From Arthrobacter agilis (lineage in GTDB: Bacteria; Actinomycetota; Actinomycetes; Actinomycetales; Micrococcaceae), in the NCBI RefSeq assembly GCF_002157505.1, contig NZ_NFSC01000029.1, positions 248,001 to 312,000 on the forward strand: DNA of 64,000 bases, in the 5' to 3' direction. Of the stretch, positions 12,259 to 21,366 are shown piece after piece (position 1 is the first letter of the stretch; every line of letters starts with the position of its first letter). The notes beneath the pieces are model-generated. The model saw nothing but the letters and a program-made list of their open reading frames with translations, did not search any database and was not told the origin of the DNA. The position numbers and the translations under genes are program-made.

Positions 12259-12678
12259 ATGCTCCTCATCTCCTGTCCCAACTGCGGCTCCCGCGACGAG
12301 ACCGAATTCCACTACGGCGGCCAGGCCCACGTGCCCTACCCCGAGAACCCGAACGAACTGGACGACCGCCAATGGGCCGAGTTCCTGTTCTACCGCGACA
12401 ACACCAAGGGTGCCTTCGCCGAACGCTGGCTCCACAGCACCGGCTGCCGCCAGTGGTTCAACATGCTCCGCGACACGGTCACCTACGAGATCCAGGCCGT
12501 CTACCCCATGGGCGCGGCCCGTCCGGACAAGGCTGCCCCGGCACCCGAGTCCGGTACCGCCAGCACCGCCCCGGACAGCACCACCACCGGGACCGCGGCT
12601 CCGGACATCTCCGGCACCAGCACGGCCCCCGCCACTCCAGCAGCCGGCACCATCGCCCCGGAAGGAGCAACCAAGTGA
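12259..12678 (+). CDS. soxD: Sarcosine oxidase, delta subunit, with an unusual low-complexity tail
   Basis: The 139-residue subunit has its zinc ligands in place: Cys6 and Cys9 in CPNCG, His59 and Cys63 in WLHSTGC. SoxD is a small structural subunit of the heterotetramer, normally about 90-100 residues. Here the folded part ends near residue 95 and is followed by about 45 residues rich in Ala, Thr, Pro, Ser and Gly with repeated TAPD/TAP-like units. The tail is in frame up to the soxA junction and looks like a disordered extension. The stop overlaps the soxA GTG. Confidence 0.95.
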   Translation: MLLISCPNCGSRDETEFHYGGQAHVPYPENPNELDDRQWAEFLFYRDNTKGAFAERWLHSTGCRQWFNMLRDTVTYEIQAVYPMGAARPDKAAPAPESGTASTAPDSTTTGTAAPDISGTSTAPATPAAGTIAPEGATK

Positions 12679-15644
12679 CTTCCCAGAACGCGCGCCTCGC
12701 CGCCGGTGGACGCATCGACCGCACCATCTCCTGGCGTTTCACCGTGGACGGCGAGGAATTCACCGGCCACCCCGGCGACACCCTCGCCTCGGCACTGCTC
12801 GCCAACGGCCGCATCACCGTCGGCAACTCGCTGTACGAGGACCGCCCCCGAGGGATCATGTCCGCCGGAGTCGAGGAATCGAACGCCCTGGTGAAGGTGC
12901 AGCCACGGTTCCCCGGCCACGTGGCCGAGTCCATGCTCCCGGCCACGACCGTCACCCTGGTGGACGGCCTGAAGGCGGAGCTGCTCAACGGACTGGGCAA
13001 GCTGGACCCGGAAGAGGACCGCGCCGAGTACGACAAGAAGTACGTCCACACCGACGTCCTGGTCATCGGCGGCGGTCCCGCCGGCCTGGCCGCCGCCCGC
13101 GAGGCCGTTCGCACCGGCGCCCGGGTGATCCTGATGGACGACCAGCCCGAGTTGGGCGGCTCGCTCCTGTCAGGGTCCACGGCTCCCGGCCTGGCCGAGA
13201 CCATCGAAGGTAAGCCGGCCCTGGAATGGGTGGCGGACGTCGAAGCCGAACTGGTGTCCGGTGCCGAGTCCACCGTCCTGAACCGCACCACCGCGTTCGG
13301 CGCCTACGACGCCAACTACGTCATCGCCGTCCAGAACCGCACCGACCACCTGTCCAGCCCCGCAGCGCCCGGCGTCTCCCGCCAGCGTATCTGGCACGTG
13401 AGGGCCCAGCAGGTGGTGCTGGCCCCCGGCGCCCACGAACGCCCCCTGGTCTTCGAGAACAACGACCGTCCCGGGATCATGCTGGCCTCCGCCGTCCGCA
13501 GCTACCTCAACCGCTACGCCGTCGCCGCCGGACAGCGCGTGGTCATCAGCACCACCAACGACAGCGCCTACGCCCTCGCCGCGGACCTGCGCGCCGCCGG
13601 CGTCGAGGTGGCGGCCGTCGTCGACGCCCGCCCGAGCCTCACGAAGGTGGCATCCGCCGCCGTCGACGCCGGCACCCGGGTGCTGACCGGCAGCGCGGTG
13701 GCCGACACTGCCGCGAACGACACCGCTGCGACCGGTACGGCCGGCAGCGACGGCCGCCTGACCACCGTGACCGTCCGCGGCATCACGGACGACGGCGAAC
13801 TCACCTCCGCCGTCGAAGAGATCGCCTGTGACCTGCTGGCGGTTTCCGGCGGCTGGAGTCCGCTGGTGCACCTCCACTCCCAGCGGCAGGGCAAGCTGCG
13901 CTGGGACGATGAGCTGGCCGCTTTCGTGCCGAGCAGCGTGGTCCCCAACCAGCAGACCATCGGTTCCGGGCGCGGCAGCTTCGAACTCGCGGACGTACTG
14001 GCCGAAGGCATTTCCGCAGGCGTATCCGCCGCTACCGCAGCCGGTTTCGAGTCAGCCACGCAGCCGTCCGTTCTCGGCGAGCCGAAGTCCTCCGCTCCGA
14101 CCCGCCAGTTGTGGCTGGTCCCGGGCCAGGCCGGCACGCCCGATGACTGGCACTCCCACTTCGTGGACTTCCAGCGCGACCAGTCCGTGGCCGATGTCCT
14201 GCGCTCCACCGGCGCCGGCATGCGCTCGGTGGAACACATCAAGCGCTACACCTCCATCAGCACCGCCAATGACCAGGGAAAGACCTCCGGTGTCAACGCT
14301 ATCGGCGTCATCGCCGCCGCACTTCGCACAGCCGGAGAAGCCTCCCGCGGCATCGGCGACATCGGCACGACGACGTACCGTGCACCGTTCACCCCCGTGG
14401 CCTTCGCGGCCCTCGCCGGGCGCCAGCGCGGCGAACTGTTCGACCCCGCGCGCAGGACGTCCATCCACCCGTGGCACGAGGCGCACGGTGCCCTGTTCGA
14501 GGACGTGGGACAGTGGAAGCGTCCCTGGTACTACCCACAGCCCGGCGAGGACATGGATGCAGCCGTGCTACGCGAGTGCGCGGCCGTCCGGGACTCCGTC
14601 GGCTTCATGGATGCCACCACCCTCGGAAAGATCGAGATCCGCGGCAAGGATGCCGGTGAATTCCTCAACCGGATCTACACCAACGCCTTCAAGAAGCTCG
14701 CCCCGGGTTCAGCCCGCTACGGCGTGATGTGCATGGCGGACGGCATGATCTTCGACGACGGCGTGACCCTCCGTCTCGACGACGACCGCTACTTCATGAC
14801 CACCACCACCGGCGGCGCGGCCAAGGTGCTGGACTGGCTGGAGGAATGGCTCCAGACCGAATGGCCCGAACTCGACGTGTACTGCACCTCGGTGACCGAA
14901 CAGTGGAGCACCATCGCCGTCGTCGGACCCAAGTCCCGGGCGGTCATCGCGAAGCTGGCACCGGACCTGGCAGCGGATGGCGGGCTGGAGGCGGAAGCCT
15001 TCCCGTTCATGACCTTCCGCGAAACCACCCTCGCCTCCGGCGTGCAGGCCCGGGTCTGCCGGATCTCCTTCTCCGGCGAACTGGCCTACGAGATCAACGT
15101 GCCGTCCTGGTACGGGTTCAACACCTGGGAAGCAGTGGCAGCCGCAGGCGCCGAATTCGACATCACCCCCTACGGCACCGAGACCATGCACGTGCTCCGC
15201 GCCGAGAAGGGCTACCCGATCGTCGGCCAGGACACTGACGGCACCGTCACCCCGCAGGACGCGGGCATGGAATGGGTGGTCTCCAAGGCCAAGGACTTCA
15301 TCGGCAAGCGATCCTACGCCCGGGCCGATGCCCAGCGCGAAGACCGCAAGCACCTGGTCAGCGTGCTGCCCGTGGATCGTTCCTTCCGGCTTCCCGAAGG
15401 CACGCAGCTGGTGGAGCAGGGAATCAACGTCAACCCTGCCTTCGGTCCCGTCCCGATGCAGGGCTTCGTCACCTCCAGCTACCGCAGTGCCGCCCTGGAC
15501 CGGACCTTCGCCCTGGCGCTGATCAAGAACGGCCGCAACCGCATCGGTGAGACCCTCGTGGCCGCCGCAGGCGACCAGTGGGTCGACGTCGTCGTCGCCG
15601 AAACCGTACTTTTTGACCCCGAAGGGACCCGCAAAGATGGCTAA
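12675..15644 (+). CDS. soxA: Sarcosine oxidase, alpha subunit
   Basis: The 989-residue subunit has four parts. It starts with a 2Fe-2S-ferredoxin-like N-terminal domain without cluster cysteines. An NAD-binding disulfide-oxidoreductase-like domain follows ([18 protein letters not shown], about residues 125-142). Then come a small linker domain and a C-terminal folate-binding GcvT-like domain, where methylene-THF forms. The GTG at 12675 was chosen because GAAGGAG lies 7 nt upstream and it overlaps the soxD stop (GTGA); the open frame extends upstream to 12372 only as a shadow of soxD. Overlap with soxG by 8 nt supports tight coupling of the four subunits. Confidence 0.96.
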   Translation: MTSQNARLAAGGRIDRTISWRFTVDGEEFTGHPGDTLASALLANGRITVGNSLYEDRPRGIMSAGVEESNALVKVQPRFPGHVAESMLPATTVTLVDGLKAELLNGLGKLDPEEDRAEYDKKYVHTDVLVIGGGPAGLAAAREAVRTGARVILMDDQPELGGSLLSGSTAPGLAETIEGKPALEWVADVEAELVSGAESTVLNRTTAFGAYDANYVIAVQNRTDHLSSPAAPGVSRQRIWHVRAQQVVLAPGAHERPLVFENNDRPGIMLASAVRSYLNRYAVAAGQRVVISTTNDSAYALAADLRAAGVEVAAVVDARPSLTKVASAAVDAGTRVLTGSAVADTAANDTAATGTAGSDGRLTTVTVRGITDDGELTSAVEEIACDLLAVSGGWSPLVHLHSQRQGKLRWDDELAAFVPSSVVPNQQTIGSGRGSFELADVLAEGISAGVSAATAAGFESATQPSVLGEPKSSAPTRQLWLVPGQAGTPDDWHSHFVDFQRDQSVADVLRSTGAGMRSVEHIKRYTSISTANDQGKTSGVNAIGVIAAALRTAGEASRGIGDIGTTTYRAPFTPVAFAALAGRQRGELFDPARRTSIHPWHEAHGALFEDVGQWKRPWYYPQPGEDMDAAVLRECAAVRDSVGFMDATTLGKIEIRGKDAGEFLNRIYTNAFKKLAPGSARYGVMCMADGMIFDDGVTLRLDDDRYFMTTTTGGAAKVLDWLEEWLQTEWPELDVYCTSVTEQWSTIAVVGPKSRAVIAKLAPDLAADGGLEAEAFPFMTFRETTLASGVQARVCRISFSGELAYEINVPSWYGFNTWEAVAAAGAEFDITPYGTETMHVLRAEKGYPIVGQDTDGTVTPQDAGMEWVVSKAKDFIGKRSYARADAQREDRKHLVSVLPVDRSFRLPEGTQLVEQGINVNPAFGPVPMQGFVTSSYRSAALDRTFALALIKNGRNRIGETLVAAAGDQWVDVVVAETVLFDPEGTRKDG

Positions 15645-16272
15645 CACAGCAGCACTCAACGGCATCAATGGACTTCGGGACATCCGGCGCAGCCCCGCCT
15701 CCCACCTGACCGCCGCGCTGGAAGCCGGCTCCATCGAAGGAACGGTGGTCCTCCAGGAGGGCCCGTTCCAGACCATGGCGGGCATCCGCGTGGACCCCCG
15801 CTCCGAGGAGGGCGCACGGGTCGCCGCCGTGGCCGGCGGCCTGCCTGCCCGCTGCGGTGAAGTGGGCGGCGCCGACGGCGTCAGCGTCCTCTGGCTGGGA
15901 CCATCCGAGTTCCTGGTGGTCGCACCGGAAGAGGCCCACGACTCGCTCGGCGGCAACCTCATCGGTTCCCTCACCGCCGCCCTGGGCGGGGCCCCGGGCC
16001 AAGTGGTGGACCTGTCCGCGAACCGCACCACGTTCGAACTCTCCGGCGCCCGGGCCCGTGCCGTCCTGGAAAAGGGCTGCTCCCTGGACCTGCACCCCCG
16101 CAGTTTCCCCCCGGGAACAGCCCTGAACACCGAGGTGGGCAACATCCCGGTGGTCCTCGAGAAAACCGGGGAGGAAAGCTTCCGGCTCTTCCCCCGCGCC
16201 TCCTTCGCGGACTTCCTGGGCCGGTGGCTCCTCGATGCAATGCGCGAGTACGCCTCGCCGGAGGTCCCCTGA
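15637..16272 (+). CDS. soxG: Sarcosine oxidase, gamma subunit
   Basis: The 211-residue last subunit of the tetramer resembles a shortened GcvT-like fold; [12 protein letters not shown] and [15 protein letters not shown] fit the family. It packs against SoxA near the folate site. The ATG at 15637 lies inside the end of soxA (8-nt overlap), with GAAGGGA upstream. The frame is open to 15547, but only as a shadow. The next gene, sdaA, follows after 130 nt that contain a repeated hairpin, so it may share the transcript or have its own control. Confidence 0.95.
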   Translation: MANTAALNGINGLRDIRRSPASHLTAALEAGSIEGTVVLQEGPFQTMAGIRVDPRSEEGARVAAVAGGLPARCGEVGGADGVSVLWLGPSEFLVVAPEEAHDSLGGNLIGSLTAALGGAPGQVVDLSANRTTFELSGARARAVLEKGCSLDLHPRSFPPGTALNTEVGNIPVVLEKTGEESFRLFPRASFADFLGRWLLDAMREYASPEVP

Positions 16273-16340
16273 CGGCGCTGGCGTCCAGGATTTCTGCTCG
16301 GTTCTTCCGAATCCTGAGCCGCCGGATCACCCACGCCCTT

Positions 16341-16377
16341 CCGGCAGGACCATCTGCCGGGCCACCATCTGCCGGGC
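16341..16377 (+). repeat. Hairpin plus direct repeat in the sdaA leader
   Basis: CCGGCAG (16341-16347) pairs with CTGCCGG (16354-16360) across a 6-nt loop, and ACCATCTGCCGGGC occurs twice (16349-16362 and 16364-16377). A 25-nt sequence starting at 16341 recurs at 26484-26508 before the third GntR gene with one base changed. Both copies lie 25-60 nt before a start codon, so a regulatory RNA or operator role is possible. Confidence 0.55.
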
Positions 16378-16402
16378 GACTCAGACACGAAGGAACCACA
16401 CC

Positions 16403-17800
16403 ATGGCCGTAGGAGTTTTCGACCTCTTTTCGATCGGGATAGGACCTTCGAGCTCGCACACTGTCGGACCGATGCGGGCCGCGGCGGTGTTCAGTGAGGA
16501 ACTGAAGGCCTCCGGGATCCTTGCCGATGTGGCATCACTGCGGGTCGACCTCTACGGGTCCCTCGCTGCCACGGGGCACGGGCACGGAACGATGACGGCG
16601 ATCCTTCTCGGCCTTGAGGGTTTCCACCCCGAGCTGATCCAGCCCGAGGAGGTGGAGGAGCGGCTGGCAACCATCGCCGGCACCGGCATCCTGCAGCTGG
16701 GTGGAAGCGTGTCCTTGCCCTACGGGGTCAAGGACATGGTCCTGCGCCCACTGACGATCCTGCCGCGGCACACCAACGGCATGACCTTCACCGTCTACGG
16801 CCCGGCCGAGCAGGTTCTTCATACGGCCACGTTCTTCTCGGTCGGCGGAGGTTTCATCGTGCGGGACGGAGAGGAGGACGCCGCCCAGCACGAACTCGAG
16901 TCCTCGAAGAAGGAGCTTCCGCTCCCGTTCCGCACCGCTGCAGAGCTGCTGGAGCACTGCCGTCGGACCTCCCTCGGTATCAGCGACGTGATGCTGACCA
17001 ACGAAAAGGACAGCCGCACGGAGGAGGACATCCGGCAGGGCCTGCTCCACATCTACTCGGTCATGGAAAGCTGTGCGGAGGTCAGCCTCACCCGCGAAGG
17101 ACTGCTGCCAGGCGGGCTCAAGGTCCGTCGGCGCGCCCCCGACTGGCATGATCGCCTGCTGAAGGAAGACAAGGACCACGACCCCGCGTACTGGCAGGAA
17201 TGGGTGAACCTGATAGCCCTTGCCGTCAACGAGGAGAACGCATCCGGGGGCAGGGTGGTCACGGCTCCGACCAACGGAGCGGCGGGCATCATCCCCGCCG
17301 TGCTGTACTACGCCCTGCATTTCGCGCCCGGCATGCAGAACGCCAGCCAGCACGATCGCGACGACGTGGTGGTCAGGTTCCTTCTGACCGCCGGTGCTGT
17401 CGGAGTCCTCTACAAGGAACAGGCCTCGATCTCTGGCGCGGAGATGGGCTGCCAGGGCGAGGTGGGCTCTGCGTCGTCGATGGCTGCCGCCGGCCTGGCC
17501 GAAGTGATGGGCGGCAGCCCGTCGCAGGTCGAGAACGCGGCCGAGATCGCGATGGAACACAACCTCGGTCTGACCTGCGATCCCATCGGTGGCCTGGTCC
17601 AGGTGCCCTGCATCGAACGGAACGCCATCGCGGCGGCGAAAGCGATCAACGCCGCCAAAATGGCGCTCTGGGGAGACGGCGTCCACCGGGTGTCCCTCGA
17701 CGAAGTCATCATCACCATGCGGGAAACGGGCAAGGACATGAGCTCCAAGTACAAGGAGACGGCCATGGGTGGGCTGGCCGTCAACGTCGTGGAGTGCTGA
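16403..17800 (+). CDS. sdaA: L-serine ammonia-lyase (iron-sulfur type)
   Basis: The 465-residue single-chain enzyme deaminates L-serine to pyruvate. The N-terminal beta domain carries [16 protein letters not shown]. The catalytic alpha domain carries three cysteines in GCQGEVG (about residue 349), CDPIGG (about 392) and VPCIERN (about 403), matching the ligands of the [4Fe-4S] cluster in bacterial SdaA. Downstream of glyA and sarcosine oxidase it completes conversion of methylated glycines to pyruvate. AAGGA precedes the ATG at 16403; the longer open frame from 16235 lacks a site and has no family-like N-terminus. Confidence 0.96.
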   Translation: MAVGVFDLFSIGIGPSSSHTVGPMRAAAVFSEELKASGILADVASLRVDLYGSLAATGHGHGTMTAILLGLEGFHPELIQPEEVEERLATIAGTGILQLGGSVSLPYGVKDMVLRPLTILPRHTNGMTFTVYGPAEQVLHTATFFSVGGGFIVRDGEEDAAQHELESSKKELPLPFRTAAELLEHCRRTSLGISDVMLTNEKDSRTEEDIRQGLLHIYSVMESCAEVSLTREGLLPGGLKVRRRAPDWHDRLLKEDKDHDPAYWQEWVNLIALAVNEENASGGRVVTAPTNGAAGIIPAVLYYALHFAPGMQNASQHDRDDVVVRFLLTAGAVGVLYKEQASISGAEMGCQGEVGSASSMAAAGLAEVMGGSPSQVENAAEIAMEHNLGLTCDPIGGLVQVPCIERNAIAAAKAINAAKMALWGDGVHRVSLDEVIITMRETGKDMSSKYKETAMGGLAVNVVEC

Positions 17801-17806
17801 GCAGCA

Positions 17807-17980
17807 ATGACAAGGCAGCAGAGTTTCGACGGTCGCGGTACACGCTTGAACCCACCTCCAGAAGTCCGCTTGCGGGCACTGCGTGCACGGCAGCAGGTCA
17901 CAGACTGTCTTGTCGCCCTCACCGCTCTTCTGATCATGTCGGTCGTCCTGTACTTCACGTTCCAGTACGACGCCCGGTGA
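17807..17980 (+). CDS. Small single-pass membrane protein (57 residues), unrecognised
   Basis: An ATG 6 nt after the sdaA stop opens a 57-codon frame. The N-terminal 30 residues are Arg/Gln-rich and basic, followed by one hydrophobic helix (CLVALTALLIMSVVLYFTF, residues 34-52) and a short charged tail. The positive charge before the helix suggests an N-in orientation. No clear ribosome site is visible, but coupling to sdaA is possible. I do not recognise the family. It might assist a transporter or the serine dehydratase, which is speculation. Confidence 0.45.
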   Translation: MTRQQSFDGRGTRLNPPPEVRLRALRARQQVTDCLVALTALLIMSVVLYFTFQYDAR

Positions 17981-18103
17981 CCGCTCCGCAGAAAGGTCCT
18001 GGCCGGCCTCGGAAGGCATCAGTCGACCCTGCCCCACCGCATGACGCAGAAGCAGCAAATCATTACTGAAGTAGATCGATCACAATCTCGATGAGGAGAC
18101 AGC

Positions 18104-19303
18104 ATGCAGGAACTCGCGAACCGGCTCGAACGTCTGGGCACCGAAACCGCCTTCAGCGTCGCCCAGGCCGCAGCTGCCTGGAAGTCGAAGGGGAACCTCG
18201 TGTACCCCTTCCATCTCGGTGACATCAACATCCCAACGGCTCCGCATATCATCGAAGCCATGAACCGGGCCATCGCCGACGGCTACACGGGCTATTGCCC
18301 GGGTCCCGGCATCCCGCAGTTGCGCGAGGCACTCGCCGAGGACATCGGGGCCCGCCGAGGTATCGAGTTCACCCCCGACAACGTGGTCGTGATGACGGGC
18401 GGCAAGCCCGTGATCACCAAATTCCTGCAGGCGGTCATGAACCCCGGCCAGGAAGTGCTCTATCCCAACCCCGGCTTCCCGATCTACGAATCGCAGATCG
18501 AGTACCTCGGTGGCACAGCCGTGCCGTACCGCTACCTGCCTACCAGTGCGGGCTTCGCGATCGACCTCGACCAGGTGCGTGCATCGATCACCCCGAACAC
18601 TGTCGCCATCATCTACAACGACCTGCAGAACCCCATTTCGGCTGAATCGACGTCGGCCGAGCGGGAGGCGATCGCACAGCTCGCCCAGGAGCACGACCTC
18701 TGGGTACTCTCCGATGAGGCGTACTTCGAGACGCGCTATGAGGGTGTCTCCAGCTCCATCGCCTCGCTTCCCGGCATGATGGAGCGCACCGTGATCCTCT
18801 ACACGTTCAGCAAGAAGTTCGCCATGACCGGATCCCGTCTGGGCTGCGCCGTCGCCCCGATCGAGATCGCCAGAATTCTCAGCACACTCAACACCAATGA
18901 TGAGTCGTGCACGACGCACTACGTCCAGTGGGCCGGCATCGAGGCCCTCCGTGGCACCCAGGAACCCGTACAGCAGATGCTCGATATCCTGCGCGAGCGA
19001 CGGGATGCCGCCTGCGAACTCGTGAACGACATCTCCGGCGTGCAGGTCGCCGTGCCGAAGTCGACGTTCTACCTCTTCCCCGACGTCACCGAGGCCATGC
19101 AGCGCATGGGGTACACGGCAGTCGGCGACTTCGCCTCCACAGCCCTCCGAGAGACCGGCGTCTCCTTCTGCACCCGTGAGCACTTCGGACGCCGCCAGCC
19201 AGGCGAGGAGCGGCAATACATCCGGCTCGCCTACTCGGGCATCGACGTCGCCGACATCCGCGACGGCCTCGGCCGCCTGCGCAAGTGGATCGAGACGGCA
19301 TGA
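18104..19303 (+). CDS. Class I/II PLP-dependent aminotransferase
   Basis: The 399-residue fold-type I aminotransferase has the PLP lysine in YTFSKKFAMTGSRLG (about residue 236), IIYNDLQNP for cofactor binding and the C-terminal Arg in RQYIRLAYSG for substrate carboxylate. GAGGAGA precedes the ATG. It overlaps the next gene, a D-2-hydroxyacid dehydrogenase, by 4 nt (ATGA), so the two probably act in sequence: transamination of an amino acid to a 2-oxo acid, then reduction. Given the serine and glycine made upstream, serine to hydroxypyruvate or glycine to glyoxylate is possible, but the substrate cannot be fixed from sequence. Confidence 0.9.
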   Translation: MQELANRLERLGTETAFSVAQAAAAWKSKGNLVYPFHLGDINIPTAPHIIEAMNRAIADGYTGYCPGPGIPQLREALAEDIGARRGIEFTPDNVVVMTGGKPVITKFLQAVMNPGQEVLYPNPGFPIYESQIEYLGGTAVPYRYLPTSAGFAIDLDQVRASITPNTVAIIYNDLQNPISAESTSAEREAIAQLAQEHDLWVLSDEAYFETRYEGVSSSIASLPGMMERTVILYTFSKKFAMTGSRLGCAVAPIEIARILSTLNTNDESCTTHYVQWAGIEALRGTQEPVQQMLDILRERRDAACELVNDISGVQVAVPKSTFYLFPDVTEAMQRMGYTAVGDFASTALRETGVSFCTREHFGRRQPGEERQYIRLAYSGIDVADIRDGLGRLRKWIETA

Positions 19304-20259
19304 GCCGGGTCGTCGTCACGGGACGCGTACCCGAAGCCGCTATCGAGAAGCTTCGCACCGAGCACGAGGTCGACGCCTGGCAGGGTCCGGAGTCGATCGG
19401 CCGCGAGGAGCTCCTGCGCCGGGTAGCCGGTGCCGACGCCGTGGTGAGCCTGCTCACCGAACGCATCGACTCCGAGCTGCTCGACGCCGCCGGCCCGCAG
19501 CTCAGAGTGGTCGCGAACGTCGCCGTCGGCTACGACAACATCGACGTGCCGGCCTGCACCGAACGGGGCATCGTAGCCACCAACACCCCTGGCGTCCTCA
19601 CGGACGCCACAGCCGACATCGCGTTCGGCCTGATCCTTCTGGCGACCCGCCGGCTCGGCGAGGGCGAACGGCTCATCCGCTCCGGCCGGCCCTGGAAGTG
19701 GGGCATGTTCTTCCTGCTCGGCACCAGCCTGTCCGGCAAGACCCTCGGCATCGTCGGCATGGGCGGCATCGGCCAGGCCACCGCACGCCGCGCCAAAGCC
19801 TTCGGCATGGACATCGTCTACCAGTCGCGCAGCGAGCTCGATCCGAGGATCGCCGAAGAGCTGGGCGCCCGGCGCGTCGACCTCGACGAGCTGCTGACCG
19901 TCTCCGACGTCGTCTCCCTGCACTGCCCCTACGGGCCCGCCACCCACCACCTGATCGGCGCCGGACAACTTGCGGCCATGAAGGATTCGGCCTACCTCAT
20001 CAACACTGCCCGCGGGCCCATCGTCGACGAAGCAGCCCTCGCTTCCGCCCTTCGCGAGGCACAGATCGCCGGTGCCGGACTCGACGTCTTCGAGAATGAG
20101 CCCCGCGTGCACCCCGGACTGCTCGAGCTCGAGAACGTCGTGCTCGTCCCACACCTCGGCTCCGCCACCGTCGAGACCCGTACCGCCATGGCAATGCTCG
20201 CAGCAGACAACACCCTCGCCGTGCTCAGCGACGAACGACCACCCGCGCCGGTCAATTAG
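19300..20259 (+). CDS. D-2-hydroxyacid dehydrogenase (glyoxylate/hydroxypyruvate reductase type)
   Basis: The 319-residue NAD(P)H-dependent reductase has the Rossmann motif GIVGMGGIGQATARRAKAFG (about residues 150-169) and the NTARGPIVDE strand. The catalytic set is Arg in NTARG, Glu in ENEP and His in VPHLGSAT. This is the pattern of glyoxylate/hydroxypyruvate reductases such as GhrB. The ATG at 19300 sits in the aminotransferase stop (ATGA). It would reduce the 2-oxo acid from the preceding enzyme to a D-hydroxy acid such as glycerate or glycolate (inference). Confidence 0.92.
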   Translation: MSRVVVTGRVPEAAIEKLRTEHEVDAWQGPESIGREELLRRVAGADAVVSLLTERIDSELLDAAGPQLRVVANVAVGYDNIDVPACTERGIVATNTPGVLTDATADIAFGLILLATRRLGEGERLIRSGRPWKWGMFFLLGTSLSGKTLGIVGMGGIGQATARRAKAFGMDIVYQSRSELDPRIAEELGARRVDLDELLTVSDVVSLHCPYGPATHHLIGAGQLAAMKDSAYLINTARGPIVDEAALASALREAQIAGAGLDVFENEPRVHPGLLELENVVLVPHLGSATVETRTAMAMLAADNTLAVLSDERPPAPVN

Positions 20260-20403
20260 GGGTGACCAGCGCACACGCGCGGGACGGCATCGGCAGTCTT
20301 GGATTTCGGGTGGCAACTCCGCCAGCCACCTGGCCACCGCTCCGGAAGCCGGTCGTCCGCATCAGGGTAGGGCGCCCTGCCAGTGGGATGCACCGTCACT
20401 ACT

Positions 20404-20422
20404 TTGGCCATACTCTGGCCAA
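20404..20422 (+). promoter_or_regulatory. Palindromic operator at a probable leaderless promoter of the TetR gene
   Basis: TTGGCCA (20404-20410) and TGGCCAA (20416-20422) form a perfect 7-bp inverted repeat with a TACTC spacer. CATACT within it resembles a -10 whose start would fall at the GTG at 20423, with no ribosome site in between, so the mRNA may be leaderless. Autorepression by the TetR protein is the likely role (inference). Confidence 0.55.
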
Positions 20423-21016
20423 GTGAGTACAAACACCATGAAGTCGGGCCAACAGGGCGAACAGATCGACAGGCAGGCCCGCATTCTCGAAGCGGCGCTC
20501 GAGCTGCTGTCGCGTCACGGCATCTCAGGTGTCAATATGCGCGCGGTGGCCCGGGAAGCCGGCGTCGCTCTCGGGCTGGTGAACTACTACTACGAAGACA
20601 AGATGAGCCTGATCCGTGCGGCCCTGCACAGCGTGGACAAACACGACCTCGCTCTGGTTGCGCCGGATCCGGCGCTGCCCCCGGACGAACAGCTCCGGAA
20701 TGCCCTGCGCCGGGTTGCGGGCCCGGAACTCCTGACCACGCGGTACCTGTCCCTGCGCCTTCATCTGTGGGCGCTCGCCAAGGCGGACGACGATTTCGCC
20801 CTGATCAACGCCGCGGCCTTTGACCGGTACCTGGACGGGCTCGCCGCCCTGATAGGAGAGGCCAAGCCTGAGCTGCCTCCCGAGGAATGCAAAGAGCGGG
20901 CCGCTGACATCGTCGTCCTGCAGAACGGCATGTGGCTGACCGCGCTCCTCGGCGTGGACAAAGAATCCATTCGGCGGAGCATCGCCCGCACCGAAGAGAT
21001 CGCCTTCGCGGCATAG
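20423..21016 (+). CDS. TetR-family regulator, BetI-like
   Basis: The 197-residue protein has an N-terminal TetR helix-turn-helix (RILEAALELLSRHG to MRAVAREAGVALGLVNYYYEDK, residues about 18-60) and a helical effector domain with features of BetI, the choline-sensing repressor. It precedes choline dehydrogenase and betaine aldehyde dehydrogenase on the same strand. The GTG at 20423 is preferred because it abuts a promoter-like palindrome; an ATG at 20438 is the alternative. Choline sensing is inferred from its position and the inverted repeat at 21203-21218. Confidence 0.85.
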   Translation: MSTNTMKSGQQGEQIDRQARILEAALELLSRHGISGVNMRAVAREAGVALGLVNYYYEDKMSLIRAALHSVDKHDLALVAPDPALPPDEQLRNALRRVAGPELLTTRYLSLRLHLWALAKADDDFALINAAAFDRYLDGLAALIGEAKPELPPEECKERAADIVVLQNGMWLTALLGVDKESIRRSIARTEEIAFAA

Positions 21017-21141
21017 CGGCCGCGAACCACCACTCTCCGGCACGGCGGCACCATGCAATCCCTGAGGTTATGCCTGACCCCAGGTCCCGTCACATACCGG
21101 CAGAAGCGCGACACATGGAAAGGGCAAGGGCGCGTTCCCGC

Positions 21142-21162
21142 ACCTCAGCACAGGCCTGAGGT
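21142..21162 (+). terminator. Short hairpin after the TetR gene
   Basis: ACCTCAG (21142-21148) pairs with CTGAGGT (21156-21162) over a 7-nt loop and is followed by a short T stretch. It may end the regulator transcript. The stretch 21017-21366 holds no gene that I can support; it contains this hairpin, the betA promoter region and the betA ribosome site. Confidence 0.4.
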
Positions 21163-21202
21163 TTCGTGCCCGTAAATTTTGAACGTTTGTCCAGTTTTTC
21201 TA

Positions 21203-21231
21203 TTGAACACTCGTTCAAGGTGCACTACTCT
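21203..21231 (+). promoter_or_regulatory. Promoter and TetR-type operator of the choline oxidation genes
   Basis: TTGAACACTCGTTCAA (21203-21218) is a perfect 6-bp inverted repeat. Its left half doubles as a -35, with TACTCT (21226-21231) 17 bp downstream as -10. Another TTGAAC lies at 21179-21184. Operator overlap with the -35 fits repression by the BetI-like protein (inference). Confidence 0.6.
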
Positions 21232-21366
21232 CCCTGAATATGACTTACGCCACACCAGGGGATACCGCGGATTCTCCGGCTGACACGGTCAACCTTTCGC
21301 TTTCGAAAGAACAACGACCCGCCCTGGCCACTGTGACCGGCGCGAGGTAGAAGGAGAGTTTGCAGC

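Noticed and set aside
12372-12674. 101-residue N-terminal extension of SoxA
   Set aside because: Lies within soxD in another frame and is Arg/His/Pro-rich; the GTG at 12675 has GAAGGAG and family-like sequence.
16273-16402. Glycine or serine riboswitch in front of sdaA
   Set aside because: I looked for glycine-riboswitch core strings and found none; only the short repeated hairpin is present.
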